Shown: in pieces, positions 8,936 to 17,117 of the stretch
How positions within the stretch are numbered: position 1 is the first letter of the stretch
Layout of the letters: every line of letters starts with the position of its first letter
Assembly: GCF_025264685.1 (NCBI RefSeq)
Contig: NZ_CP073721.1
Span: 6,403,501 to 6,467,500 of the forward strand
DNA: 64,000 bases
Origin: Dactylosporangium roseum
GTDB lineage: Bacteria; Actinomycetota; Actinomycetes; Mycobacteriales; Micromonosporaceae
Reading direction: 5' to 3'
The notes under the pieces: model-generated
Told to the model about the DNA's origin: nothing
What the model saw: the letters and a program-made list of their open reading frames with translations, nothing else
The model's database searches: none
Program-made: the position numbers and the translations under genes

Positions 8936-9604
8936 ATGTCGACTACCGCGACGCCGACGACGCGCACCAAAGTGCTGCTCGTCGACGACCACGATCTCAT
9001 CCGCAGAGGACTCCGGCACGCGTTCGAACGCGACCGCCAGTTCGAGGTGGTGGGCGAGGCCGCCACGGCCGCCGAGGCCATCCGGCAGGCCGGCGCCTTG
9101 CAGCCCGACGTCGTGATCATGGATCTCCGCCTGCCCGACGGCAGCGGTCTGGAGGCGACCCGGGCGCTGCGGAAGACCAGCAACACCATGGGCATCGTCG
9201 TGCTGACCATGTATGCCGGCGACGACCAGCTCTTCGGCGCCCTGGAGGCCGGCGCGTCCGCGTTCGTGCCGAAGACCGCCCCCGCCGACGAGGTGGTGGC
9301 CGCGGCCCGTCACGCGGCCTCGGCACCGAGCGCGTTCACGGCCGCCGACCTGGCCGAGGCGATGAAGCGGCGGCTGGCCCCCAGCGGCCCGCAGTTGTCC
9401 CCCCGCGAGGGCCAGGTGCTGCGGCTGCTCGCCGACGGCATGAGCGTGGCCGGCATCGCCAAGCAACTGTTCGTCTCCGAGTCCACGGCGAAGACGCACA
9501 TCTCGAAGCTGTACGAGAAGCTCGGCGCCGCGAACCGCGCCCAGGCCCTCATGACGGCCCTTCGCCTGGGCCTCCTGGAAGCCCCCGACGCCCCGAAATT
9601 CTGA
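8936..9604 (+). CDS. LuxR/NarL-family response regulator
   Basis: A 222-residue regulator with an N-terminal receiver: the acidic pair in LLVDDHD, phosphoacceptor Asp in VIMDLRLPDGSG near residue 63, and Lys in FVPKTAP. The C-terminal LuxR helix-turn-helix includes LSPREGQVLRLLADG and AKTHISKLYEKLG. All residues for phosphotransfer are present. It is the cognate partner of the kinase just upstream, preceded by GGGAGAG. Target genes cannot be told from this window. A strong hairpin follows the stop codon. Confidence 0.92.
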   Translation: MSTTATPTTRTKVLLVDDHDLIRRGLRHAFERDRQFEVVGEAATAAEAIRQAGALQPDVVIMDLRLPDGSGLEATRALRKTSNTMGIVVLTMYAGDDQLFGALEAGASAFVPKTAPADEVVAAARHAASAPSAFTAADLAEAMKRRLAPSGPQLSPREGQVLRLLADGMSVAGIAKQLFVSESTAKTHISKLYEKLGAANRAQALMTALRLGLLEAPDAPKF

Positions 9605-9629
9605 CCCGGGCCCTCAACCCGCCACCGCC

Positions 9630-9662
9630 TCGGCCGCGCCGCAGTTTCTGCGACGCGGCCGA
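9630..9662 (+). terminator. Nested hairpin after the response regulator
   Basis: TCGGCCGCG (9630-9638) pairs with CGCGGCCGA (9654-9662). Inside, CGCAG and CTGCG pair around a TTT loop. It lies 26 nt after the stop. There is no U-tract, as is common for actinobacterial terminators. Confidence 0.6.
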
Positions 9663-9891
9663 CGCCATTCAGAATGACCAGCGGCTCGGCCACATTACGG
9701 TTGCGATAAGATAACGCATTGACGGCAACTGATAGCCAGATCGCGCCGTCCCGATTCCGCCACCAACGGCGTTGCGACACAATCCCCGCGATCACCCCTG
9801 TCCGTTTCCGCCAAAGCCCCGGCACCCCGGACGAACAGTTCCACCACCCGGTTCCGACCGGTACCCACCGCCCTGCCGCCCGACCTGGACT

Positions 9892-9949
9892 CCATGATCA
9901 TGGGAAGGATGTGGCTGCCCCGATAGCCAGATCTTTCCCATGATCAAGC
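9892..9949. repeat. Palindromic intergenic repeat, copy 1 (diverged)
   Basis: Two 25-nt arms flank the loop GCCCCGAT. The arms pair with several mismatches (ATGTGG against ATCTGG, CCAT against CTTG). The same element occurs at 25116-25173 and 38558-38615. The downstream flank (GTCGCCCGG, CCAGCGGCGATCA) is also shared, but diverges after about 75 nt. Confidence 0.85.
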
Positions 9950-10062
9950 AGTCGCCCGGCCCGGACCGCGCCGCCTCGCTCCAGCGGCGATCACGAGCGA
10001 CGGACGCCACCCGAACGACCGTGAACCTGAGGGGTCAGTCGCGGTCGACCGGGTGGCCGCGG

Positions 10063-11184
10063 TCAGCCGGTCAGCAGTGCGTGGAGGCGGGCGGCCTGGG
10101 TGTCCCAGCGCCAGTCGGACTCGACCCAGGAGCGGCCGGCGGCGCCCATGCTCGTGGCCAGTGCCGGCTCGGCGAGGAGTTGGGTGAGGCGGTCGGCCAC
10201 GGCGTGGACGTCGCGGCCGTCGACGACGAAGCCGGTCTCGCCGTCGCGGACCGCGTCGGGGGCGCCGCCCGAGTTGCCGGCGACGACCGGGAGGCCGGTC
10301 GCGGAGGCCTCCAGGTAGACGATGCCCAGGCCCTCGACGTCGAGGCCGCCGCGGCGGGTGCGGCAGGGCATCGCGAAGACGTCGCCCGCCGCGAAGTGCG
10401 CCGGCAGTTCGGCCCAGGACACCGCGCCGGTGAAGACGACGTGGCGCTCGAGTCCGGCGTCCCGGGCGAGCCGTTCGAGCGTTTTACGGTACGGCCCGCC
10501 GCTCACCACCAGCAAGGCGGCGTCGGGCACGGTGCGGCGGACCCGCGTCAGGGCGCGGATGAGCACGTCCTGGCCCTTGCGCGGCACCAGCCGGGACACG
10601 CAGACGATCACCGGGCGGTCGGTCAGCCCGTGCCGCCACCGGACGATGCCGCCGTCGACCGACGGCGTGTACGCGTCGACGTCGACGCCCGGTGCGAGCC
10701 GCTCCAGCGACGTGCGGTCGTCGAGGACGCGGGCGAGGCGGACCCGTGTGTACTCCCCCAGGTAGGTCACCACGTCGGCGCCCCGGCCGATGCGGCGCAG
10801 GAGGGAGCGGGCGCCGGGCAGGGCGGCCCAGCCGACCTCGTGGCCGTGCGTGAGGGCGACCGCCCGCCGGATCCCGGCGCGGCGGCGCAGTCCCTCGGCG
10901 AGCAGTCCCAGCGGGGCCGCGGCACCGAACCAGACGGTGTCGCAGCCGTGTGCCCGGGCCAGCTCGGCCGCCCGGCGCGCGACGGACGGAGTGGGCAGCA
11001 GCATGCCGGTGGACTCGCGGACCACCTCGAACGGCTGCTCGGCGTCGAACTTGTCGGCGCCCTTCCAGGTCGAGGCGTAGACGACCACCTCGTCCCGCGG
11101 CTGACGGACCGCCAGGTTGTGCACGAACTGCTGGATGCCGCCCGGCCGCGGCGGAAAGTCGTTGGTGATCAGCAACGACTTCAT
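10063..11184 (-). CDS. pimB: PimB'-type mannosyltransferase (GT4)
   Basis: A 373-residue GT-B glycosyltransferase of family GT4. The N-terminal TNDFPPRPGGIQ motif, the central VSRLVPRKGQD donor-domain segment and the EGLGIVYLEASATGLPV E(x7)E motif are visible. It is very close, as I recall it, to M. tuberculosis PimB' (Rv2188c), which adds the second mannose to phosphatidylinositol mannosides from GDP-mannose. Several segments match almost word for word (THGHEVGW, VFAMPCRTR, AGNSGGAP). Its ATG overlaps the stop of the M48 protease. Function as a membrane-associated PIM synthase is inferred from this similarity. Confidence 0.88.
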   Translation of the reverse strand: MKSLLITNDFPPRPGGIQQFVHNLAVRQPRDEVVVYASTWKGADKFDAEQPFEVVRESTGMLLPTPSVARRAAELARAHGCDTVWFGAAAPLGLLAEGLRRRAGIRRAVALTHGHEVGWAALPGARSLLRRIGRGADVVTYLGEYTRVRLARVLDDRTSLERLAPGVDVDAYTPSVDGGIVRWRHGLTDRPVIVCVSRLVPRKGQDVLIRALTRVRRTVPDAALLVVSGGPYRKTLERLARDAGLERHVVFTGAVSWAELPAHFAAGDVFAMPCRTRRGGLDVEGLGIVYLEASATGLPVVAGNSGGAPDAVRDGETGFVVDGRDVHAVADRLTQLLAEPALATSMGAAGRSWVESDWRWDTQAARLHALLTG

Positions 11185-12437
11185 CGCTCGCCCCTCGCGA
11201 AGGCCCGGGCCGCGGCCATGCGCTCGACCGCCGTCGGGTGCGAGCCGAACAGGAACTGCTCGACCGGGTTGGGGTCGGGGTCGCCCAGGTTGACCAGGGA
11301 CAGCCGGCCCTGCATGGCCTCGAACCGGGCCGGGTCGCCGGTCAGCCGCAACGCGTGCCGGTCGGCGCGCGCCTCGATCCGCCGCGACACGAACGCCTGT
11401 GCCGGCCCGGCGAACAGTCCGGCGACGGCGGCCACGGCGAGCAGCAGCGCGACGGCCCGCGGCTCGGCGATCGAGTCGACGCGGGCCAGGCGTAACAGGC
11501 CGGTCCACGAGCCGAGCAGGTAGAGCGCGCAGACCGCCGCCGCGGCGCCGAGCGCGCCCAGCAGGGTGCCGGTGAGCACGTCGTTGTCCTTGGCGTGGCC
11601 GAGCTCGTGCGCGACCACGGCCTCGACTTCGGCGGGCGGCGCCTGTTCGAGCAGGGTGTCGTAGACGACGATCCGGCGGGTGGGGCCGAGCCCGGACACG
11701 TAGGCGTTGACCGCCCGGGTCCGGCGGGAGGCGTCGGCGATCAGCACGTCACGCACGGGCACGCCGTCGCGGGCGGCCATCGCCATGAGCCGGGTGCGTT
11801 GCTCACCCTCGGGCATGGGGGTGAACTTGTTGAACACCGGCTCGACGAGGACCGGGAAGACGAACGTCAGCAGGATGGTCAGGACGGCCGCGCCGGCCGC
11901 GCCCCAGGCCCACCACCAGCGCTGGGCGAAGTGGGTGACGGTGAAGAAGCCGACCAGCACGATCGCGCCGATCACGGCGCCGACCGCGTAACCCTTGAGG
12001 ACGTCGACGGTCCAGGCACCCCAGTCCTGGGTCGAGAGCCCGTATCGCTTGAGGATGGTGTGGCGCCAGGCCGCCAGCGGAAGGGCGACCACCTCGCCGA
12101 CGAACACGATCGCCAGGCCGCCGAGCAGCGCGCGGGCGAGCCAGTGGCCGTTGAACGGGCGGCCGACCTGCTCGACGATCCAGGACCCCGCCGGCGTGAG
12201 GCCGAGCAGCAGGGCGACCACCAGGCCGACGGCCATCGACAGATACATGGCGGGGCGCAGCGCCCCGCGAAACTCCCTGCCCTTGGCGACGGCGTCGGCG
12301 GGCAGGCTCTCGAGCGCGGCCAGTTGGTCGGCGCGCGGCGCGGGCGGCGCCACCCACGGCACCCGCAGCAGCGCGACCGCGGCTGTGGCGATGACGAGCA
12401 CGACCAGGGTGATCGCGGCCCACTGCCGAGAAGTCAT
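11181..12437 (-). CDS. M48 family membrane metalloprotease (Ste24/CAAX protease 1-like)
   Basis: A 418-residue integral membrane zinc protease. An N-terminal helix and several further hydrophobic segments (residues 60-210) precede the zinc motif HELGH near residue 276, followed by another membrane pair and a C-terminal region with a conserved E(A)RAD segment supplying the third ligand. Related Ste24/HtpX enzymes cleave membrane proteins or prenylated peptides; the substrate here is unknown. It is coupled by ATGA to pimB downstream. Confidence 0.88.
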   Translation of the reverse strand: MTSRQWAAITLVVLVIATAAVALLRVPWVAPPAPRADQLAALESLPADAVAKGREFRGALRPAMYLSMAVGLVVALLLGLTPAGSWIVEQVGRPFNGHWLARALLGGLAIVFVGEVVALPLAAWRHTILKRYGLSTQDWGAWTVDVLKGYAVGAVIGAIVLVGFFTVTHFAQRWWWAWGAAGAAVLTILLTFVFPVLVEPVFNKFTPMPEGEQRTRLMAMAARDGVPVRDVLIADASRRTRAVNAYVSGLGPTRRIVVYDTLLEQAPPAEVEAVVAHELGHAKDNDVLTGTLLGALGAAAAVCALYLLGSWTGLLRLARVDSIAEPRAVALLLAVAAVAGLFAGPAQAFVSRRIEARADRHALRLTGDPARFEAMQGRLSLVNLGDPDPNPVEQFLFGSHPTAVERMAAARAFARGER

Positions 12438-12446
12438 CGCGCAAGC

Positions 12447-12707
12447 TTATGCGGCCCGGCGCCGCCTGCTCCTCCGTGGTGAACGCTCGGGGGCCAGCTC
12501 CAGACGGGTCGGCTCATGGTGGGTCGGCTCATGGTGGGTGGGCTCCAGGACGGTCACCTCGAAACCGGCCAGCTCGAACACCTCGATGGCGCGGATCTCG
12601 GCGGGGCCGAGCTGGTGGATCACGGGTGGGGTGTCGAGCAGCAGGGTCACCACGCAACCGCCGCAGGCGGTGCCGCGCACCGAGCAGCTCTCGCAGTCGA
12701 CGAGCAT
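12447..12707 (-). CDS. Small Cys-motif protein with His-rich repeat
   Basis: An 86-residue protein. The N-terminus has CESCSVRGTACGGC (C-x2-C-x6-C-x2-C), suggesting a metal or cluster site. The middle is conserved-looking (IHQLGPAEIRAIEVFELAGF). A short tandem repeat, HHEPT twice, comes from a 15-bp DNA repeat at about 12512-12541. The tail is Arg-rich. The ATG at 12707 is preceded by GGAGGAG; the frame extends upstream without support. Similar small proteins accompany NYN-domain genes in actinobacteria, but the function is unknown. Confidence 0.75.
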   Translation of the reverse strand: MLVDCESCSVRGTACGGCVVTLLLDTPPVIHQLGPAEIRAIEVFELAGFEVTVLEPTHHEPTHHEPTRLELAPERSPRRSRRRRAA

Positions 12708-12779
12708 CGCTCCTCCTCCGTATGTCAAGGCAGTACACACGGTAGAGGCGGGGTACGACAAAAACCGCGTCTCCGCAGG

Positions 12780-14159
12780 TCAGGAGCGTGACAGCCGCCT
12801 CAGCAGGGTGTCGGACGAGAGTGGGTACGCCCCGTGGCGCCGGACGCCGTCGACGACCTCCTTGTCGGAGGAGATCACCACGATCGGCCGGCCGGCGGGC
12901 TCGGCGCGGACCAGCCGGCGGATCAGCTCGTCGGCGGTCTCGCCCTTGCGCGAGAACAGCACGCGGACCCCTCGCGGCGCGGGCGGCAGCCCGTGGACCC
13001 GCTCGGCGCCGTCGAAGACGACGGTGACCTCGGCCCGGGTCTGTGCCACGAGGCCGCCGACCCCGGCGATCAGCCGGTTGCGCTGCTGCTCGAGGGAGAT
13101 CTCGGCGTATCCCTTCTTCGTGACGTTGTACCCGTCGACGATCATGTGCGCCTTCGGCAGGCTCAGGAGATGGTCGAGCCGGACGGGGTCGTCGGCGTCG
13201 AGCGCGCGGGCGGCGCCGGCGACGGACGCGTTCTCCGGCCGGTCGGCGGAGGTGTCGGCGACGAAGTCGGCCGGGAGCCTGTCGGTCGGGTCGAGGGCCA
13301 GCTCGCGGCGCAGCCCGACGGCGGCCTGGCCGATCGTCTCCAGCAGCAGCCAGAGCCGCGCGTCGTCGACGGCGCGCGCGTCCTTGGCACTCTGCCGCTG
13401 CGCGCCGGCGGCGGACTCGGCCTCGGCGAGCTTGGCGCGCAGCCGGCGCACCTCGGCGTCGTGGTCGGCCGCGGCGCGGACGGCTCGGCCCTTCTCGGCG
13501 GAGAGCATGTCGGTGGTCTTGCGCTCGCGGGCCTGGGACTCCCGCAGCGACTTGCCCAGGGACCGGACCTCTTCCCGCAGCCCGGCGGTCTCGTCACGGA
13601 GCCGGGCGAGCTCGTCGCGCAGCTTGTCGGCCTCGACCCGCGCGACGGCGCGGTCGTGCTCGGCCCGGGCGAGCCGCTGCTCGACGTCGCGGATCCGCTC
13701 GGCGGCGACGGAGCCCTCGGCCTCCGCCCGGACCGCCTCGGTGGCCTCGTCGACGATGGAGCGCCAGCCGTCGGGACGGGCGAGATAGGCCAGTGCCGCC
13801 ACCTCGACCGGGTCCGCGGCGGCGGGGGTGACGCCCTCCAGGATCGCCGCGCCCAGGTCACCGGCGTCGTTGACGATCCGGGTGGCCAGCCGCTGGCGCA
13901 GCAGCGGGTCGCCGGACAACTGCATGGCGATGACCGGGCCGCCGAGCCGGGCGCGCCGGTTGGGCGCGAACTTCGCCACCCGCCGCAGTGGCATCGGCAG
14001 CTCGTCGAGGGGCACGCCGGTCATGGCCCCGGCGGCGAGGGAGATCACCCGCTGGCGGACGACCTCGGGCAGCACCGGCTCGACGTGGTCGTCCTCGCTC
14101 TGCGCAGACGCCACCGCGGCCTCGGGGGTGAGGTCGTCAGGGGTGTCGGACAGAGGCAT
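12780..14159 (-). CDS. NYN-domain (YacP/Rae1-like) putative RNA-acting protein
   Basis: A 459-residue protein. Residues 1-160 form an alpha-helical domain, about 165-260 are a charged coiled coil, and the C-terminal 165 residues are a NYN/PIN-like domain starting at HMIVDGYNVTKKGY, with TVVFDGAERV and a late acidic segment (VVISSDKEVVD). NYN domains are metal-dependent RNases; YacP relatives cleave mRNA on ribosomes. The acidic residues expected for catalysis appear present. It is divergent from the GAF-domain gene. GACACT lies 6 nt before the ATG, a weak -10 candidate. Confidence 0.82.
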   Translation of the reverse strand: MPLSDTPDDLTPEAAVASAQSEDDHVEPVLPEVVRQRVISLAAGAMTGVPLDELPMPLRRVAKFAPNRRARLGGPVIAMQLSGDPLLRQRLATRIVNDAGDLGAAILEGVTPAAADPVEVAALAYLARPDGWRSIVDEATEAVRAEAEGSVAAERIRDVEQRLARAEHDRAVARVEADKLRDELARLRDETAGLREEVRSLGKSLRESQARERKTTDMLSAEKGRAVRAAADHDAEVRRLRAKLAEAESAAGAQRQSAKDARAVDDARLWLLLETIGQAAVGLRRELALDPTDRLPADFVADTSADRPENASVAGAARALDADDPVRLDHLLSLPKAHMIVDGYNVTKKGYAEISLEQQRNRLIAGVGGLVAQTRAEVTVVFDGAERVHGLPPAPRGVRVLFSRKGETADELIRRLVRAEPAGRPIVVISSDKEVVDGVRRHGAYPLSSDTLLRRLSRS

Positions 14160-14286
14160 CAGTCCAGTGTCGCATTGTCGACCAGATTCGCCCGGGATGG
14201 AGTCGAGGACCGGCGGCTTCCCTCGAAAGGATAAAAGCTGACATATCCTGGTTTAACTCTATCGGGGGATGCTCTGGGAGGCAGGG

Positions 14287-15234
14287 ATGGCGGCACCGGT
14301 ACCTCAGAACGAAGCCGAGCGACTGTCGGCACTGCGCTCCATGGCGGTCCTCGACACGCCGCCCGAGTCCGACTTCGACGATATTGTCCGGATCGCCTCC
14401 GAGATCTGCGGCGCCCCGATCTCGCTGGTCACACTCGTCGACGCGAAGCGGCAGTGGTTCAAGGCGAAGATCGGTGACGTCCCGCAGCAGGAGACGTCAC
14501 GCGAGGTGGCGTTCTGCGCGCACGCGATCATGGGCAGGGACCTGATGGTCGTACCGGACGCGGCCGCCGACGCCAGGTTCGCCGACAACCCGTTCGTCCG
14601 CGGCGACGACGGCATCCGTTTCTACGCCGGTGCCCCCCTGATGACCAGCGAAGGCGCCGCGCTCGGCACGCTCTGCGTCGTCGACCACGCGCCGCACCGG
14701 CTGAACCTCGACCAGATGCGGGCCCTGCGGGCGCTGGCGCGCCAGGTCACCGAGCTGCTGGAGCTGCGCCGGCTGGTCGTGGCGACCGCCCTGGACGGCC
14801 GGGCGGAGCCCAGGTCGGTCGACCTCGCGTACCTGACCGAGGCCCGCATCCGAGAGCTGCGCGGCATCGCCGACGCCCGCAACATCGCGATCACGCTCGC
14901 GTTGCGCGACGAGGCGTTCGTCCACGCGGATCCGGCGCGGCTGTCGCGGGCGCTGGACTACGTCATCTTCACCGCGTTGAAGGTCGCGCCCGCGGGCGGC
15001 CGGGTCGCCGTGCGGGTGCTCGGCTCGCCGGCGCCGACGCTCGAGCTCGCCCACGCCGGCGGGTCGATCCTGCCGGAATGGCAGTTGGACCTGGGCGAGA
15101 TCCGCGCCGCCGACGAGCCGGTGCCGCACGCGGTCGCCGAGATCCTCCGGACCCACGGCGCCGCCGTGGCCAGCACGTCGACGATCGTCGGCTCGCCGGA
15201 CGTGCGATTCGAGCTGCGCTTCCCCACCCACTGA
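14287..15234 (+). CDS. GAF-domain protein with degenerate histidine-kinase-like tail
   Basis: A 315-residue protein. Residues 20-165 are a GAF domain similar to those in stress-response phosphatases and kinases (VLDTPPESDFDDIV, SLVTLVDAKRQWFKA, FYAGAPL, LGTLCVVD). The C-terminal part resembles a HATPase N-box (ADPARLSRALDYVI, then APAGGRV), but the Mg-binding Asn is replaced by Thr and no G-boxes or phosphoacceptor His are seen. It is probably a sensor or scaffold without kinase activity. ATG 14287 is chosen because GGGAGG lies 5 nt upstream; ATG 14269 lacks a site. Confidence 0.75.
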   Translation: MAAPVPQNEAERLSALRSMAVLDTPPESDFDDIVRIASEICGAPISLVTLVDAKRQWFKAKIGDVPQQETSREVAFCAHAIMGRDLMVVPDAAADARFADNPFVRGDDGIRFYAGAPLMTSEGAALGTLCVVDHAPHRLNLDQMRALRALARQVTELLELRRLVVATALDGRAEPRSVDLAYLTEARIRELRGIADARNIAITLALRDEAFVHADPARLSRALDYVIFTALKVAPAGGRVAVRVLGSPAPTLELAHAGGSILPEWQLDLGEIRAADEPVPHAVAEILRTHGAAVASTSTIVGSPDVRFELRFPTH

Positions 15235-15259
15235 CACGCTTTTTGTCGGACCCCGTGCG

Positions 15260-15265
15260 TAGTGT
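15260..15265 (+). promoter_or_regulatory. Candidate -10 box, leaderless nuclease gene
   Basis: TAGTGT lies 6 nt before the GTG at 15272. No Shine-Dalgarno sequence is present. Confidence 0.5.
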
Positions 15266-15271
15266 GCGGCC

Positions 15272-17005
15272 GTGCCCGACTACCACCAGGAAACGCTCGA
15301 CGCCCTGTTCGCGGATCCACGCGCCGCCACCCTGTTCGCCACCACGTTCGTCGTGGTCGACCTCGAGACCACGGGCGGCGCGCCGGACGGCGGCGGGATC
15401 ACCGAGATCGGCGCGGTCAAGGTGCGCGGCGGCGAGATCCTCGGCGACTTCGGCACACTGGTCGACCCCGAGGAGCGGCTGCCCGCGTTCATCACGGTGC
15501 TCACCGGCATCACCGAGATGATGCTGCTCGAGGCGCCGAAGCTCGACACGGTGCTGCCCGCGTTCCTGGAGTTCGCCGCGGGAGCCGTGTGGGTGGCCCA
15601 CAACGCGCCCTATGACGTCGGGTTCCTCAAGGCGGCCTGCGCCAAGCTCGGCTATCCGTGGCCCAGGCCGATCGTGCTGGACACCGCCGCCATCGCCCGG
15701 CGGGCGATGATCGCCGACGAGGTGCCCAACCACAAGCTGTCCACGCTGGCCCGCCACTTCAAGGCCGCCCACCAGCCGATCCACCGCGCCCTCGACGACG
15801 CCCGCGCCACCGTCGACGTGCTGCACGGGCTGTTCGCCCGCCTGGGCAGCCTCAAGGTGCACACCGTCGGCGACACCCTGGAGTTCGTCAAGGCGGTCAG
15901 CCCGGCGCAGCGACGCAAGCGGCACCTCGCCGACGGCCTGCCCGACAAGCCGGGTGTCTACGTCTTCCGCGGGCACCAGGACCGGCCGCTCTACATCGGC
16001 ACTAGCTCGTCGATCGCGACCCGGGTGCGCAGCTACTTCACCGCCGCGGAGAAGCGCGCCCGCATCGACGAGATGCTCAACGCCGCGCAGCGGGTCGAGG
16101 CCATCCCCTGCGCGCATTCGCTCGAGGCGGAGGTGCGGGAGCTGCGGCTGATCGCCGTGCACAAGCCGCCGTACAACCGCCGCTCGAAGTTCCCGGAGCG
16201 CGTCCTGTGGCTCAAGCTCACCGCGGAGGCCTATCCGCGCTTGTCCGTCGTGCGGGACCTGCACGACGACGGCGCCGCCTATCTGGGGCCGTTCAGCTCG
16301 CGGCGGGGCGCCGAGCTCGCCGCGGCGGGCATCTACGACGCACTGCCGATCCGGCAGTGCACCCACAAGCTCTCCCTGCGCACCACCACCCCGGCCTGCG
16401 CGCTCGCCGAGCTGGGCCGCTGCGCCGCGCCGTGCGAGCACCGCATCTCCGCCGCGGACTACGAGGCGGCGGCCGCCGCGCCGTTCCGGACCGCGACGGT
16501 CGGCGACCCGGGGCCCGTCGTGCGCGGGCTGATGGCGCGGATCGAGACCCTGTCGGCGGCCGAGCGGTTCGAGGACGCGGCGGTCATCCGCGGCCGGCTC
16601 GCCGCGTTTCTGCGCGCCGCGATCCGCATGCAGCGGCTGGCCTCGCTGACCGCGCTGCCGGAGCTGATCGCCGCGCGTCCGGCCGCCACCGGCGGCTGGG
16701 AGCTCGCCGTGGTGCGGCACGGCCGGCTCGCCGCCGCGGGCGTCTCACCCCCTCGGGTACATCCACAGCCGACACTGGATGTGGTAATCGCCACAGCCGA
16801 GACGGTGCAGCCCGGTCCGGGGCCGACGCCGCGCGCCTCGCCCGAGGAGACCGAGCGCATCCTCGCATGGCTGGAGCGGCCGGAAACACGGCTGGTCAAG
16901 GCCGACATCGGGTGGTCGTCACCGGCCACCGGGGCGGGCCGGTGGCGGCCGTTCCTGGCCCGCGCGGAGGCCGCCGCCACGGTTCGGATCGATCTGGACG
17001 GGTAA
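15272..17005 (+). CDS. DEDDh exonuclease fused to UvrC/Cho-like GIY-YIG nuclease
   Basis: A 577-residue fusion. Residues 20-190 are a DnaQ-like 3'-5' exonuclease with all five DEDDh residues placed as expected (VVDLETTG, VAHNAPYD, HRALDDAR). From about residue 227 a GIY-YIG nuclease follows (PGVYVFRG, PLYIGTSSSIATRVRSYF), then UvrC-like Cys-containing and UVR-type helical regions (AERFEDAAVIRGRLAAF). M. tuberculosis Rv2191 has, from memory, this same architecture in a comparable position. It probably acts in DNA repair, perhaps as a Cho-like incision enzyme with trimming activity; this is inference. Confidence 0.88.
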   Translation: MPDYHQETLDALFADPRAATLFATTFVVVDLETTGGAPDGGGITEIGAVKVRGGEILGDFGTLVDPEERLPAFITVLTGITEMMLLEAPKLDTVLPAFLEFAAGAVWVAHNAPYDVGFLKAACAKLGYPWPRPIVLDTAAIARRAMIADEVPNHKLSTLARHFKAAHQPIHRALDDARATVDVLHGLFARLGSLKVHTVGDTLEFVKAVSPAQRRKRHLADGLPDKPGVYVFRGHQDRPLYIGTSSSIATRVRSYFTAAEKRARIDEMLNAAQRVEAIPCAHSLEAEVRELRLIAVHKPPYNRRSKFPERVLWLKLTAEAYPRLSVVRDLHDDGAAYLGPFSSRRGAELAAAGIYDALPIRQCTHKLSLRTTTPACALAELGRCAAPCEHRISAADYEAAAAAPFRTATVGDPGPVVRGLMARIETLSAAERFEDAAVIRGRLAAFLRAAIRMQRLASLTALPELIAARPAATGGWELAVVRHGRLAAAGVSPPRVHPQPTLDVVIATAETVQPGPGPTPRASPEETERILAWLERPETRLVKADIGWSSPATGAGRWRPFLARAEAAATVRIDLDG

Positions 17006-17117
17006 GCACATCGGACGTTCGCACATACTCAAATGACCGATCGGATACCGCAGAGCAAACTAGGCTGGAACCTACCCAAACCCAGGCCCGTCAGGCCCGT
17101 CGGTGAGGAGGTGCCGC

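Larger units (their letters stand above)
9605..10062. other. 458-bp gene-free gap with a palindromic repeat
   Basis: No convincing gene is present. The gap holds the terminator hairpin, an A/T-richer stretch near 9690-9720, and the first copy of the ATCATGGG palindrome (9892-9949) with part of its conserved right flank to about 10025. Short open frames here have no conserved features and use the repeat sequence. Confidence 0.7.

Noticed and set aside
14969..16720. 583-residue antisense frame opposite the GAF and nuclease genes
   Set aside because: Low-complexity Arg/Gly/Val content and conflict with two conserved plus-strand genes.
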